A stretch of 64,000 nt of DNA. Origin: Isoetes taiwanensis (taxonomy: Eukaryota; Streptophyta; Lycopodiopsida; Isoetales; Isoetaceae). The number at the start of each line of letters is the position of its first letter. Position 1 is the first letter of the stretch. The notes under the pieces were generated by a model. The model was given only the letters and a program-made list of their open reading frames with translations, was not told where the DNA came from and did not search any database. Location of the stretch: the NCBI GenBank assembly GCA_021234155.1, contig JAJEKV010000063.1:186001-250000 (forward strand), read 5' to 3'. Shown here piece by piece: positions 35,416 to 46,462 of this stretch. Position numbers and translations under genes: made by a program.

Positions 35416-35761
35416 TAATAACATAAAAAATTTTAAAAGCCTTTCCTAAAAAGTTGTTGAAAATACCAAGGCCCGAGCATGCAATGTGAGCCGTGAGGAT
35501 CTTGGACCAAGGATTATGATCAACTGACCGTAGGATCATGTAGGATATATCTAAAGCAACGGAGCCGTCGGATTCTGGACCGACGGTCGATCGATCAATC
35601 TGCACCGTAGGACCGCACACATATTTATATGTAAACTCCCAGTTTCATCTCGGCCGTAGGATACGCCCCAAAGCCACGTGAGCCGCTTCTGATCTCGAAT
35701 CCATCTGGTCGGATAAGCGCGACAAACATAAGAACATATATAGATCAGATATAGATATAGA

Positions 35762-37026
35762 TGCTTGTCAAACAAGACTTTATATCAACTAAATCGCTAC
35801 ATATATTAAGTTTTTATCATCCCCGTACACACAATACATTATTAATGGTAATAACATTTCCATCTTCTCCTATGCTCTAACACACCACAAGCTTGCTTTT
35901 CTCCATTAGCCATAATGCACACATCTGAGCTTACTAGTTTCAAGCTTTCTTAAAATTTGTGAACTTTGCATCACGGATTTTTCAGCTCCAGAATCTATAA
36001 CCACAGGGTTAGAAATATTTTCATCGCATAAATTTGACAAAGCATGTGACTTTACCTCCTCCTCAGGAATTTCTTCTGATACAGAACCTATAGTTGGCTT
36101 TGAAAAGGTAACACTTCTGGACGCACCTCTACTAGAAGATCCCCTAAAGTTTCCACGTCCTCTTCCCCTTTTTGTACACATATTGGCTAGATGACCAGCT
36201 CCTTCGCAAGCATAGCATGAACGGCCTCTGATTCTAGTGCAGTTTGGCTTAATGTGTCAAGTTTCTCCACAACCATAACACGTTACATCCTTACTTCTGC
36301 CTCTTCCTCTCCCAAAATACAATATATTATCTCCCCCTTGATCAGAATTTCTTCTTGCTTCTCTTTGCGTAATTTCAGTCCTTGCAATACTTATAGCTTC
36401 TTCTTTAGTTCTAGCCATCGTGCGAATTAAAGATGCAATATTTTCATCATATGCAGCAAATACATCTGAGATATAAAGAATTTTTGATTGGACAGAAAGA
36501 GGCGCAGCACCTTCTAAATCCATAAATATTCCATCCATTTTATCAAATAACTCAACCAGATCTTGACCACTTTCATATTTCAACATTCTTAACTTGTTCC
36601 AATTTATGTCTCTGAGATGCAGTTAACTGTTCATATTCATTTAACAAATACTGCCACATATCTCGTGGATCCATACTATGAATTGACGCTATAATACCAT
36701 AACCAAGCTTTGAAATGATAATACCTTTTGCTTGGGCTAAATCTTTTGCAAAGATCCTTTGTCGCCTTTGCCGATTCCACGATATACCTCCAAATTTTGA
36801 CGACGATTCTCGGCTTCATTTCTTCATAGTTACCCGCCTTTGCTTCCGTTTACGTGAGAGGATCGACCAAAATCCCATGCCCCTCCGCTTCCAAAGCCTT
36901 CTCAACTTTCATCTTCCATGCCCGAAAACCGTGAGCCTCCTTTATACACCTTAACGCTACCTAAAATAGAGGCAAAGAACCTTATTAGATGCCATCTCCC
37001 TTTTAGACTCAAAAGCTCATACCACT
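35762..37026 (-). pseudogene. Copia gag and protease
   Basis: Minus-strand frames run from near the 5' LTR. They begin with a gag segment WKMKVEKALEAEGHGIL (about 36880-36930). Next comes a helical gag region (36257-36586), then two zinc knuckles: CYGCGE..HIKPNC near 36270 and CYACEGAGHLANMC near 36200. The protease follows with VVIDSGAEKSVM near 35985. Gag packages the RNA, and the Asp protease with the D-S-G-A motif matures the polyprotein. The protease C-terminal part runs into the Helitron junction at 35762. Several frame breaks are present. Confidence 0.9.
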
Positions 37027-37507
37027 TGTTGGAATCAAACGCTTTGAGCCCGTGAATTGAACCCGTAAGAAAAACCAAACTCAATCTTCTCCTTAGCACC
37101 TCCTTAAAATCCACAAAGGATGTACCAAGCTAAAGCAAATCGAAACACACAGAGAATTCCACACAGACTAGATTACAAGATCACACGTAACCGATAAAAC
37201 AAAATGACCTTCTACTACGAAAATATCATATCACAGATTATCACTGTTCCACCTCGCTCCAAAGACCGGCAAAGATATGGAAGTTCCAAGGCTGCTTTCG
37301 CAACAATGATGCCAAGTTCAACAAATCCGCCCACAAATGATGATGTCTACTGTGGTTCCCCAAGTAAAAAAAAAACCTTGTTCTCTTCACTATTTAATTT
37401 CGGTCCGCTTTTCCCTTTTATTTTCGCTCCATGCAAAACCTATATGTAAACGCTTAACCAGTGTCATTTGGGTCAAAATGCCACCACTTAGGCATGTAAT
37501 TCCAACA
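37027..37507 (-). repeat. Copia 5' LTR (481 bp)
   Basis: Partner of 26014-26472. The minus-strand primer site GTGGTATGAGC lies at 37014-37026, immediately inside it. Confidence 0.95.
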
Positions 37508-37800
37508 ACAACTACAAACCTTTGCACCAACTCTATCTCTGCAAAGAGGCCCATGCTGTCAAAACAGTAGATGTCTGGCTCACATATTTCAGACCTTTCC
37601 CCAACATCAGCAATGAGATACATAGTCCAGTGGTGACCATGACATGCAGGAACGAAGACATTCACAGATTTCAAAATCTATATCCGATATGAATCCCACT
37701 ATTTTGTAACTTCTTTCCTCGCTCAAAACCAAGTAGAGGAGTGGATCGAAGAAGTAACAGAGAGCGGACACCTCATATGCCTCCATAAATTGATGCATGC
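37508..37800 (-). CDS. Ulp1-like protease, exon with catalytic His and Asp
   Basis: The minus strand shows VNVFVPACHGHHWTMYLI followed by DIYCFDSMGLFAEIELVQ. This is the Ulp1/SENP pattern of His-Trp after a beta strand, then an Asp-Ser about 20 residues later. Just upstream in another frame lies FMEAYEVSALCYFFDPLLY and YKIVGFISDID, so a one-base shift separates the exon halves. The copia insertion at 37507/37508 falls after the Asp and before the Cys exon (25738-26008). Confidence 0.7.
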
Positions 37801-38315
37801 ACTTGCAATTCTATACAAGTCAATGAACTCAAATGAAGAGCAATTAGCACTTGAGGACCTACTCTATGTAAAGATCGATCAGCTGATCATTGTACTAAGA
37901 ACCAACTTTGTCTAGAATGTTTGCTTCTGATGTTTCAATGGTAACAGGTTTCTTGTTACCATCAAAAACATCCAAAGGAAGCTTTCCCAGTGATGACAAC
38001 CTGCTCGGTGCCATCTTCTTGGATCGGTAGGCCAAAAACAAACATGTATTCGCAAATAGCATCCATAGCACAAGAACTTGAAGACAACAGTACCAAAAAG
38101 TCAAAACTTAGTAACAAAGTTTTATTCATTGCAATCAATGTCAAATAATCATGTTTTGATCACTTTTTTTCCTCAGATCTATCCAATGCCTTTAAAGCTT
38201 TCTCGAGACATTTCTATGTCGATACATTATACATTAGGTTACTCTCAACATAGCTAAATAAGTAGCCATGTCCAATTTTTAATGAAGTATTCAATATTTG
38301 ACCATCAACTGTACT
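37801..38315 (-). other. Linker exons and introns between FCP1-like and Ulp1-like modules
   Basis: Around 37962-38110 two minus-strand frames look coding: SSCAMDAICEYMFVFGLPIQ and LGKLPLDVFDG. A donor-like GTAACA follows. An acceptor-like GCAAG lies at 37801. The modules are only about 0.5 kb apart on the same strand, which supports one gene. Confidence 0.4.
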
Positions 38316-38781
38316 TCAATCGAAGGTGTTTGGAAAAATAAATTTATTTTTCTCATTGTTGTATGACTTGTACCTATTGTCGTCAATGAGCAGGGTATTC
38401 TCAACCCCAAACCTTGGGAATGCAAGGTAGACCTTACTCAATTCCTTCAAGAAAATGGGCTTATTCTTGATCGACAACCCTGTCATCGTGCATTCATCTT
38501 GGTTCCATACAAATAGAAACTTTGAAGCAAATTTTGATGTGGCACGACTGCAAACTAGATGCATGTTTTGTGATGACGCATTTTTAGACCATAATGCAAC
38601 CACGGGTTATCGACAATAATAAAGATATAAACTCTAAAGCACGGCCTTTAAAATAATAGTCTTCTACTTGTTCACCGACAACATCAGGTTCCTTGACTGA
38701 TGATATGAGCTCCTTTTTATCATACAACTTACAAACAATACCATTGAAGTAAAAAATAATGAGAAATTCTGACCTTTTACT
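38316..38781 (-). CDS. FCP1/NLI-interacting-factor-like phosphatase domain
   Basis: Minus-strand frames give SEFLIIFYFNGIVCKLYDK, then GRALEFISLL, then ALWSKNASSQNMHLV, FLFVWNQDECTMTGL, NKPIFLKELSKVY and NTLLIDDNRYKSYNN. This is the order of the FCP1 homology (HAD) domain, which dephosphorylates RNA polymerase II C-terminal repeats or related targets. The first catalytic Asp position reads Y and the second reads N (YFNG instead of DxDG), so activity is doubtful. One frameshift lies near 38605. The gypsy LTR starts directly upstream at 38782, and the domain's beginning continues at 49985-50042. Confidence 0.8.
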
Positions 38782-39286
38782 TGTCATGAACCTACTCGAA
38801 AACAAGGAAAAATACGTGGAAAATACGCAAGAAATACTAAGAAATATGCCAAGATCGCAAAGAATAATCAAGAATACAATGGCCCAAAGACAAGCCGAAC
38901 ACGAGATAGATGCCTAGAAGGCTCAAGACCGGCGTTGAACCGTAATGGTTCGCCAAGAAGGAGGTGCCTCCTTATATATCTAGGCCAATCTGTTAGGATC
39001 GCGCCACTCTAATGGATGAGATCTCGCCACGTGTCACACGATGCATTTAGGTTCTAGAATATTCTAGAACCTCCCGGAGATAGTCCCACATATGAGGGAG
39101 ACGTGAGATAATGTTTTCAACAAATATTGGTAGTGGACTTGGCAAAGGTGTATGACTCGAACTAGAAGATTGCGAAGTTCAAATCTTGTCTTGTGCAACT
39201 ACCCTTTGGCATCCGTGGTGATGATCATCTTTGTATATACGAGTATAATGTTCATATTATACTGAAATGTCCATATGATCGCCACA
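38782..39286 (-). repeat. Gypsy 3' LTR
   Basis: 505 bp, colinear with 49465-49984. It carries the TATA box (38971-38978 on the minus strand) and the antisense tRNA-like module at 39131-39185. Confidence 0.95.
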
Positions 39287-39499
39287 CCATCTCCTTCCTA
39301 ATGACGGGACGCAGTCCCTCTGAGCCGGAGCCGAGTACTCAAACTTGGCTTGTCCCGCAACATTGCAATCTTATTAGAGCATTACTCGATTCTTGGCAGG
39401 CTCCCGTGTTCTATCACTTGGCAGTAACCTTCCCAATCGAAAGTAATACAATCGCCGACTTTAAGAAACTTGGAGTCCGTAATCTCGAACCCTCGAACT

Positions 39500-41074
39500 C
39501 CTCATGATCATCAATTTCTACCGGTGGTGGCGGCGAGGAATGCGATCTAGGAAAGTAATCGACCGTGGTAGGCCTCCAATAGAGAAACATGAAATATCGG
39601 GTGAAGCCAACAACCGGAGGGAGCTCGAGCCGTAATGCCACATTGCCGATCCGAGCCGCGGATCCGTATGACCAAACCGACAATAGTCAAGCTTTATTAA
39701 GTGGACGCGAGGTAGGGAGGTTCCTACGATGAAGCCGCATAAAGTCACCCATGTGAAATTTAGAGCTTCCCTCGCCGATACAAATCAGATAATGCCGATA
39801 GCATTCCCCTGCGCTCGAAGATGATGTCAAGATCCGATTGAAGAACCCGAGTTTCTCAAGTCGAGACTTCATAATAGGATTGACGGTCACCGCCACGCAC
39901 TAAGGAACCAACGAGGATGCTGACCAGAGTTTAGAAAGAACGGAGTCTGGCCAGTGGAAGTATGTACTGAGTTGTTATAGGCAAACTCAGCTAGTGAAAG
40001 ATAATCAACCCAATCATCCTGCTGATAACTGATGAAGCACCTTAAATATTGCTCCAGAGTCTGATTAGTGCGCTCTGCTTGCCCATTACTTTCTGGATGA
40101 TGACCAGATGTAAGTGAGCGGTCGATATGCAATAACTCCAAAAGCCGCTTCCAAAAACCCGCGACGAACTGCGGGTCCACGATCGCCGACGATAGTATTA
40201 GTGCGCCGCGAAGTCCCACTACTTCAACTAAGAAGAAGATCCAATGTGCCCTCACCGGTGATGGTGACGCTAGTGCAGAATAAAATGAGCCATCTTAGAG
40301 AAACGATCAAGAACAACCATGATGGCATCATAATCCCGAGAGCCTGGCAACTAGAATAAAGTCTATAGAAATGCTCTTCCAAGGTCCACCTGGTACTCTG
40401 GCAGTAGCTGAAGAAGTCCATGAGGAAGATGCCTTTGAACCTTTGCTCGACAGCAAGATGTCACAGATCGAATAAAAGCTTCGACAGAGCGACGAAGCCT
40501 CCAGCCACCAATACTCTCGACTAATAAGTTCAAGAGTCTTGGGCTACTCCAAAGTGTCCGGCCATAGGTGAATCATGGCAAGCTTGGAGAACTCGAAGCC
40601 TAGAAGCACCATCTGGCACATACAGAAGCCCATCATGGAACAGGAGTCCATCTCGATCCTCAAAATAATCATAGTCAGATCATATTTGCTGAGAAGATGA
40701 TGCAGATCCAAGGTGTGAGAATACATCTTGAGCCAATGGATCGGAGCACAGAGGTGCTCGAATAGACTCCAATAAGGCCGTATCATGAGGCCTCTCGAAC
40801 AAAGTGAGGGCCATAAGTCGAAAACCGACAGCCCTAGAATAACCCGTGGATTGCCGGGTCAAATGCGTGATCACCTAGCTTGGGCTCAAGGTAGGAGCTG
40901 CCGAGACAAGGCATCGCTTCCCTTGGAGGGATCCAGGATGGTACTTGATCAAGAAATCAATCCAAGATAATACTTGAGTATGCCACCGGGCCTGGCAATG
41001 GTTGAGCACTCGAGCAGACTGAAAATATTCTAGATTTCGATGATCCGCGGTAGACCGTGGACCTTATAAGGAGA
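39500..41074 (-). pseudogene. Gypsy pol: RNase H end, integrase and C-terminal (chromodomain-like) region
   Basis: From 41074 downward: RNase [13 protein letters not shown], an integrase zinc-binding region near 40544-40680 read in shifted frames, and integrase core motifs near 39887-40255 (DPQFVAGFWKRL, HHPESNGQAERTNQTLE, YLSLAEFAYNN). The tail follows with IGNVALRLELP and EIDDHEEFE near 39510-39660. The tail and degenerate residues near 39340-39480 resemble a chromodomain, suggesting the chromovirus lineage. Integrase inserts the cDNA into the genome. Several frameshifts are present. Confidence 0.85.
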
Positions 41075-41078
41075 CTAG

Positions 41079-43398
41079 AAATTGCTTCAACCGCTGGTGG
41101 GCTTTCTATGTGATTGTATATGAAATTCGTAAGAAGGAAATTCAAAAAGGTGGATTATCATTGAGAACCTGCCTCTCCTCGGGATGCATAGGCAAAATTG
41201 GTTTTTTGCTTTGATGTCTCTGATCGCCGGCCAGCTCTAGGACCGCAGCAGTATATGTATATACAAAGAGAAAAAAAGGGATGTTCTAGTAACTGTGAAG
41301 AAAATCAGACCCGAAAAAGCAAAATCTTGTGCATCCGCCGGCCGCCAAAAACATTTCTAGTAGCCGTGAAGAAAATCGACCTAGGATCCGAAAAAGAAAA
41401 ATCCTATGCATTTGCCAAAGTCAAAACATAAGCATACATTATGCTTGAGAACCCAAATCCAAAGTACTAAAGGCTTAAAGAGGCAACGATGGTCCGGAGC
41501 TTAAAACATTGCCCCGATACTTCTCCGATAGCAACAAATTAGCCGATCAAGGCCATATTTGCACCGGCAAAAGCGATTCCAACCCATTAGTACACATATT
41601 ATGCCCACTGAATTATGAAAATGGAAAGGCGGCCACAGAAGAAATCCTTTGCTGCGAAACAGGGTTTGGATTTGTAGGTGAAAGCAGGGGCGACAATGGC
41701 ACCGGAGCTATGGTCGTTGACGGGGAAGCCGATACCTCTACTTGTGAATTATTTAACCCATATGAGAAGTTTGGACGCATGGGCTGTGGAGGTAGCAGCG
41801 GCGGAGGCACTATTTTGTGTCAATGATGCCACAATATTTCAACAGTGGACTATACATGGTTTGTTTTCATGTTGACAAAAGCTTAGGTTGAAAACATAGT
41901 GAATTTGCATTATATGTTACATTGAGGCCTATTAATGAATCTTTTCCACATCGTCAAGTTATGCATGTTCTTATCATGCATGCATTATGCAATAGTTGCT
42001 TATGAAGCCACATCATGCATGCGATAGTTGCTTGTGAAGCCAAATATTTCTCCATGACATGGTGACCCTATATGTAGAGCAGATTGAAGAAGTATATCAT
42101 AAAGGTAAAACCTTGCGTATATTCAAATCCCATAATCAAATACCATCTTGAAATTTGTAATTGTAGAGCTATTACAATGTAAGACTTCACTCTTCTTGGA
42201 GCAGGACTTTTTTACTTCTTTAAGTTTGTAATTGTAGAGCTATTACAATCCAAGATAGCCTTACACTTTTTCGAGCAAGTTCTATCTTCTTGATTACAAT
42301 GGAATCCTAAATAGGATATTCAAAGAAGATATAATTCTGATCACTGACAGGAACCAATATGGACATTATGGGCACACTAATATGGACATTATGGGCACAC
42401 TAAGCCATCTTGGTGTATAAATTATGAAATTAACTTCTCCTCTTCCATCATGTTAGATACCTTCTGGAATATCAACAGCGATGACTGCAAACTCGGCAAA
42501 GATGCAAAGTATGAAGTTAATGTTGCTTGGATATTCTGCCCCACAATGCTCTGCTAAGTGTTTTCATGTGCATATCCAAGTCATATGTGTTGTGTGTGGG
42601 AGTTCTGGCGGTCCTTTATATAATGATCTATAATACATTTAAATTGAAAACGGCACAAATTATCTTTAACTCCGTAAGATTCACCTGTCACAACTCCTGG
42701 TTACCCGCAAGTGATTGCACAAATAGGGTTGCAATGGATGCGATAAGAATAATCCACAATAAATGCATTGCATAAGAGTTCAGGATGAGAATTGTTCAGG
42801 TCACTCTCAACTGTCCATTATACCAAAACCAAGACAAAAAGCATTGCTTGAATGTGGCAACAACGTTCACACTCGTTCACATTTTGTAAAAGACGACCCA
42901 GAGTTGTCTGGATCTACATCGGCAATGCAAACCATGAATCCTGGACCAAAAAAGGCAAGAAATTTTAAAATTTCCTAGAAAATTTGTTGTTGTCATGCTG
43001 TAATCATAATGCCCTGAACGTTTTGACCCTAACATAATTCAAATCCCTATAAAGCGTTACATTTTGACTTTTGTGATGCCATCTTTCTTCCGACTTGAAG
43101 CAAAGCCAGAATTGAGAATGAAGCATTTGGGAACCGCTACCTGCAACGAACATGTATAAAAATTTAGAACACATTCACAATGTAGCATTGCGAAGTGGTT
43201 GAAAAGTGTATAGAAGTTCTAAAATTAACAGATAATTTGTCCAGAACCATAATGCCATGAACCATCAAGCTGAACTATAATCCCTAAAATGCCCTAAACA
43301 TTTTGACCGTGACGTAATTTAAAACCCCACAATTTAAAACCCCACCCTGAGCCAAACACATGATGTTTTTTGTGATGTGTACCGCGGTTCATATCGCT
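41079..43398. other. Helitron 2 interior, 3' part
   Basis: No recognised gene. Short open frames near 41509-41826 are low-complexity and open on both strands. A 23-bp exact tandem repeat (AATATGGACATTATGGGCAC...) lies at 42356-42401. The fragments GTAATTGTAGAGCTATTACA are repeated near 42157 and 42225. Confidence 0.45.
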
Positions 43399-44394
43399 TC
43401 ATAAGATTTTAGAAACCCTCGCCGCCATATCCGCAAGAAGCGCCAACAATTTTGGAACACAATGTGGATTTCTTTCCAATTGGCAAATGTAATCCGCAAA
43501 AAAGCCTCGATCTACACAATATATGAGATATATTTGTGTACATATGAGAAATGACCATACAATTTCACATTCAACTTGTAATATACATTTTAGCATACAA
43601 CAAAAAGAAGATGAAGAGCATAATACAGCTGCAAATGTCATAAACCAACAAATGAATAGAACAGAATAGAATGATTTTGCATTTCCAAAATATAAACTCA
43701 AAAACTAGCTGAATATGGACATGATCAAGTCGAGATTTTGGCCCAAGAAATAGCAAAGAAGTTGTACGATCATTATAGGCTACAGGTGCAAGCATGACAT
43801 CTTTATCAAGAGAATCATCACTTATGCTTTTAGCAAAGAATAACTCTACCGTGATCCCATAGCCCTGTTGAACTCCTCCTTAAACAACTTAACCGCATCA
43901 TTTCACTTTTCGACATCAAAAAGCACCTACAAAATGACAATGTTGAATAGTTTTGCCTTTTATAGAGTTTCGTACCTTATAAGATGGGCATTCGGTGTTG
44001 CTTTTAGAGCCAAGTGTGCCTACTGATATGTTGTAAAATCCTTCATGTGTGTTCTCTGCCCGTGATGGCCGAAAGCATACAAAATAGCATCAACCATCTT
44101 CTCCTTCCGCATCACCGTATGAATTCTTGGATCCGCAATTTAAATTCAAGTGCACTCGCTTCTATGATTTAGTGATTAAAGAAAAACAGAAAAGACATGC
44201 TTAAACCAATAATTTACTTCCCGTGCATCTTGAATTCCTTCAACCATCGTCACTCTCGTGAAACCATTCAAGAGACATGGAACAATCCTTGCATTGAAGT
44301 GTTTCATGACAATTTGAGCCTCAAAAAAGACATCAATATCTGTAGGATCCCTGACAACCATAAGCAGAAGACATAGGACGCATAAGTGCTTCAT
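43399..44394 (-). pseudogene. Exon-like segments in Helitron 2 (unassigned)
   Basis: Minus-strand frames at 44176-44394 (VFFEAQIVMKHFNARIVPC, LLNGFTRVTMVEGIQDARE) and near 43700-43795 (LAPVAYNDRTTSLLFLG, PKSRLDHVHIQLVFE) look like real exons of one gene. The family is not recognised. Orientation matches the Helitron. Probably captured host exons. Confidence 0.4.
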
Positions 44395-46000
44395 CTATTC
44401 CTGTATCCATAGTAGAGATAGCATTGTTCAATACTTCTCAATATATCCAAGCTTCATAAAACTACATTCAAAAGCACCCATAAATTTGCTCATCATTACC
44501 TGCAAGGGAAAAAAGCAAATGGAGTTATGCCCCACGTGAGCCATTCAATCAATCCTCCAGATCATTTATGCATCCTGATCCTTTGCACTCCCCCAATATG
44601 CATGGTTCTACAATGTATGTGCTTTCACTCGTTAGCAGAATCCTCTCCATATTCGATGTATGGTGCTGGATTTTGAAAGATTCCTGAACAAACATCTCAA
44701 GTTATTTGCAGTGGCATATAAAAGAAACACTTCAATGCATCAATGCAGAACAATTCAAAACATAGCTATGCATTCGTGTTGGATATATAGCTGCATCTCA
44801 TGGCCTAAACAAATATGTGTCACTTAATAAAACGTGAGCCACATAGAAGAAGGAATACTGTTCAGAAAATAGGCAAGAGAAAAAGAAAGCCATTCTACAT
44901 AATCAATTAGGATCTCAAAGATGTAGAGCTTAATATGACAGAAAACAATGAAGAAAAAAAATGACTCTTGTTTCCTTACCACAAACACATCATGAAAATA
45001 TCATCGGTTTTTAAGTCATTGATGTTGGTTTCGAATCCTCCGTGTTTGATACCCGATCATACTAACCGTAAGAAGACCATAGAATTAGGCATTTCAGCTC
45101 AAAACATACCTCCGCCAGAAGAAACATGTTCCATTATTGCAACAAGAGGGATTTTCAAGCGAAAATTGCATCCAAAAGATGTTTCTTGGTGCGTTAGCCT
45201 TTCCGCACATGCCGGAAGCTTCTAACCGAGCAAGCGGGATTTAGGTCATTGACAAAGGGTTTAATCTCGAATCCTCCGTGTTTGGTACCGATCATAGAAA
45301 TCTAAATGATCATTTCTTTGTTCTAAATGTACTATCATTTCTCCGGGTGGAAGATCTCCTAGGTATTGTAGAACCTGCATATAAATTGAAGGTGAAAGCT
45401 CAGATCTCCCAAGCTCCCAAGCTGCCATATGAAAATTGTGATTGCCTCATAAGCATGGCCATCCACCTTTTGAAGGCCACAGGTGCACACCAGGATGTAG
45501 GATTTGCTTCGTGATGTGCTCGCAAACCACCATCGAGCATTAATTCTCAGCTCGCTAGCATCATCTGCTTAATTGCCCCTGTTTTTCTGCCATCGTATCT
45601 ATGCACATCCGTTGTATTAGCATAAAGCCGGTGCTATGAAAAGCAGTACTGGCCACGATTCACAGAATTTTTGTTCTGATCCACGATTTGTTCAAGATTT
45701 ACAAATCAAGATGAGACTCCCACTTACGGTCCCCCTTTCAAAAAAAACAATCAATCCGATCTATCAACAGTTTCGATCCTTTGGGCATCAAAATAAATAT
45801 TCGGCAGAAAGCTCCTTTAGTGCTCCAGCATTTTTCCAGCATTTTTTCGGCTGGAGCCCAATCCCATTTAGAAAGTTGTGCCATAGCTGAGTAAGAGCGA
45901 GAGGAAAAATTGACGAACTAAAGAAAGAAGGAAAGAACCTGCCATAGCTGAGTAAGAGCTAGAGGAAAAATTAACACGGCCTTCTGATGTCGTGGATCTC
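44395..46000. other. Helitron 2 interior, 5' part
   Basis: Mostly non-coding. The phrase CGAATCCTCCGTGTTTG is repeated at about 45031 and 45269, as is CCATAGCTGAGTAAGAGC near 45880 and 45941. These suggest small internal duplications. Confidence 0.45.
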
Positions 46001-46021
46001 AGCCAATGCTGGGGCATCACA

Positions 46022-46440
46022 TCAAAGTGGAGGATTGTTTGGTGAGAAAACCTGAAAAGCTAATAGAAAAGGAGGATAGGGAAGCCGAAGACAACAGAAA
46101 ATTTGGATCTGAAGCCAACATTCGCTATATCTAACGACTAATCCGAGGAGTGAAGGTGAATCCGTTGGCCGGACCCTTGTAAGGGGGCCTAAAAGACGGG
46201 CTTCTCTCCGCTCTGCCTCCCCAGAATAAAATAGAGGAACGGAAGCATGAGCCCGAGTTAAATTCGCAAACCCCAAACTATGCCACTTTAAAATCATGAA
46301 ACGACGCCTCCTTTCTCTTTGCCACGTAGCCAAATCTGGATCCTCCATAGCGACGGAGGGACAAACGAACAAATGAAGGCCATCCGGCAAGGCGTGGACA
46401 TTGACACAATCTTGGCCATCGATCGGGCGCACAGACCGAT
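46022..46440 (-). pseudogene. Possible captured 5' gene end in Helitron 2
   Basis: Minus-strand frame containing MEDPDLATWQRERRRRFMIL and LFYSGEAERREARL, directly after the Helitron 5' end. It is open through from the gypsy RNase H frame by chance. The product is unknown. Confidence 0.3.
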
Positions 46441-46462
46441 GCCACGGTTTTATAATATAGGA

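Larger units (their letters stand above)
30761..35761 (-). mobile_element. Helitron 1 (non-autonomous), inserted in copia
   Basis: On the minus strand it starts TCTATATC (35761 downward) after a host A. It ends with hairpin GCCCAGC-AAC-GCTGGGC, six bases, then CTAA (30764-30761), followed by host T. These are the textbook Helitron ends: 5' TC, 3' hairpin plus CTRR, insertion between A and T, no target duplication. Deleting it joins copia codons VLFDKH to MCIVHD in frame. It is 5.0 kb long with no Rep/helicase seen, so it would depend on an autonomous partner. It carries exon-like segments in its own orientation. Confidence 0.9.
26014..37507 (-). mobile_element. Ty1/copia LTR retrotransposon with nested insertions
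   Basis: An 11.5 kb interval bounded by LTRs that start TGTTGGAATC and end ATTCCAACA. The ACAAC duplication is on both sides. Orientation is minus: a GTGGTATGAGC primer site adjoins the right (5') LTR, and a GAGGGGGAGAT polypurine tract adjoins the left (3') LTR. The gene order gag, protease, integrase, reverse transcriptase, RNase H is that of copia. A Helitron (30761-35761) and a repeat block (29170-30632) interrupt it, leaving about 5 kb of copia sequence. Stops and frameshifts in several genes suggest it is inactive, although some are homopolymer differences. Confidence 0.95.
41075..46462 (-). mobile_element. Helitron 2 (non-autonomous), inserted in gypsy RNase H
   Basis: On the minus strand it begins TCCTATATTATAAAACC after a host A (46462 downward) and ends ...CAATTTCTAG before a host T (41078-41075). 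TC start, CTAG end and A/T insertion are Helitron features. Deleting it restores in-frame RNase H codons reading EGSPYK before the TDHRN region. The 3' hairpin is imperfect (CCACC-AGC-GGTTG, about 20 bases before the end). No Rep/helicase was found. It is 5.4 kb with exon-like pieces in the same orientation. Confidence 0.85.

Noticed and set aside
37390..37674. A single 94-residue gene
   Set aside because: Its last third lies in the copia LTR, so only the part up to 37508 belongs to the Ulp1-like gene.
41509..41826. 105-residue plus-strand frame in Helitron 2
   Set aside because: The opposite strand is equally open, the ends are Gly-rich, and no motif is present.
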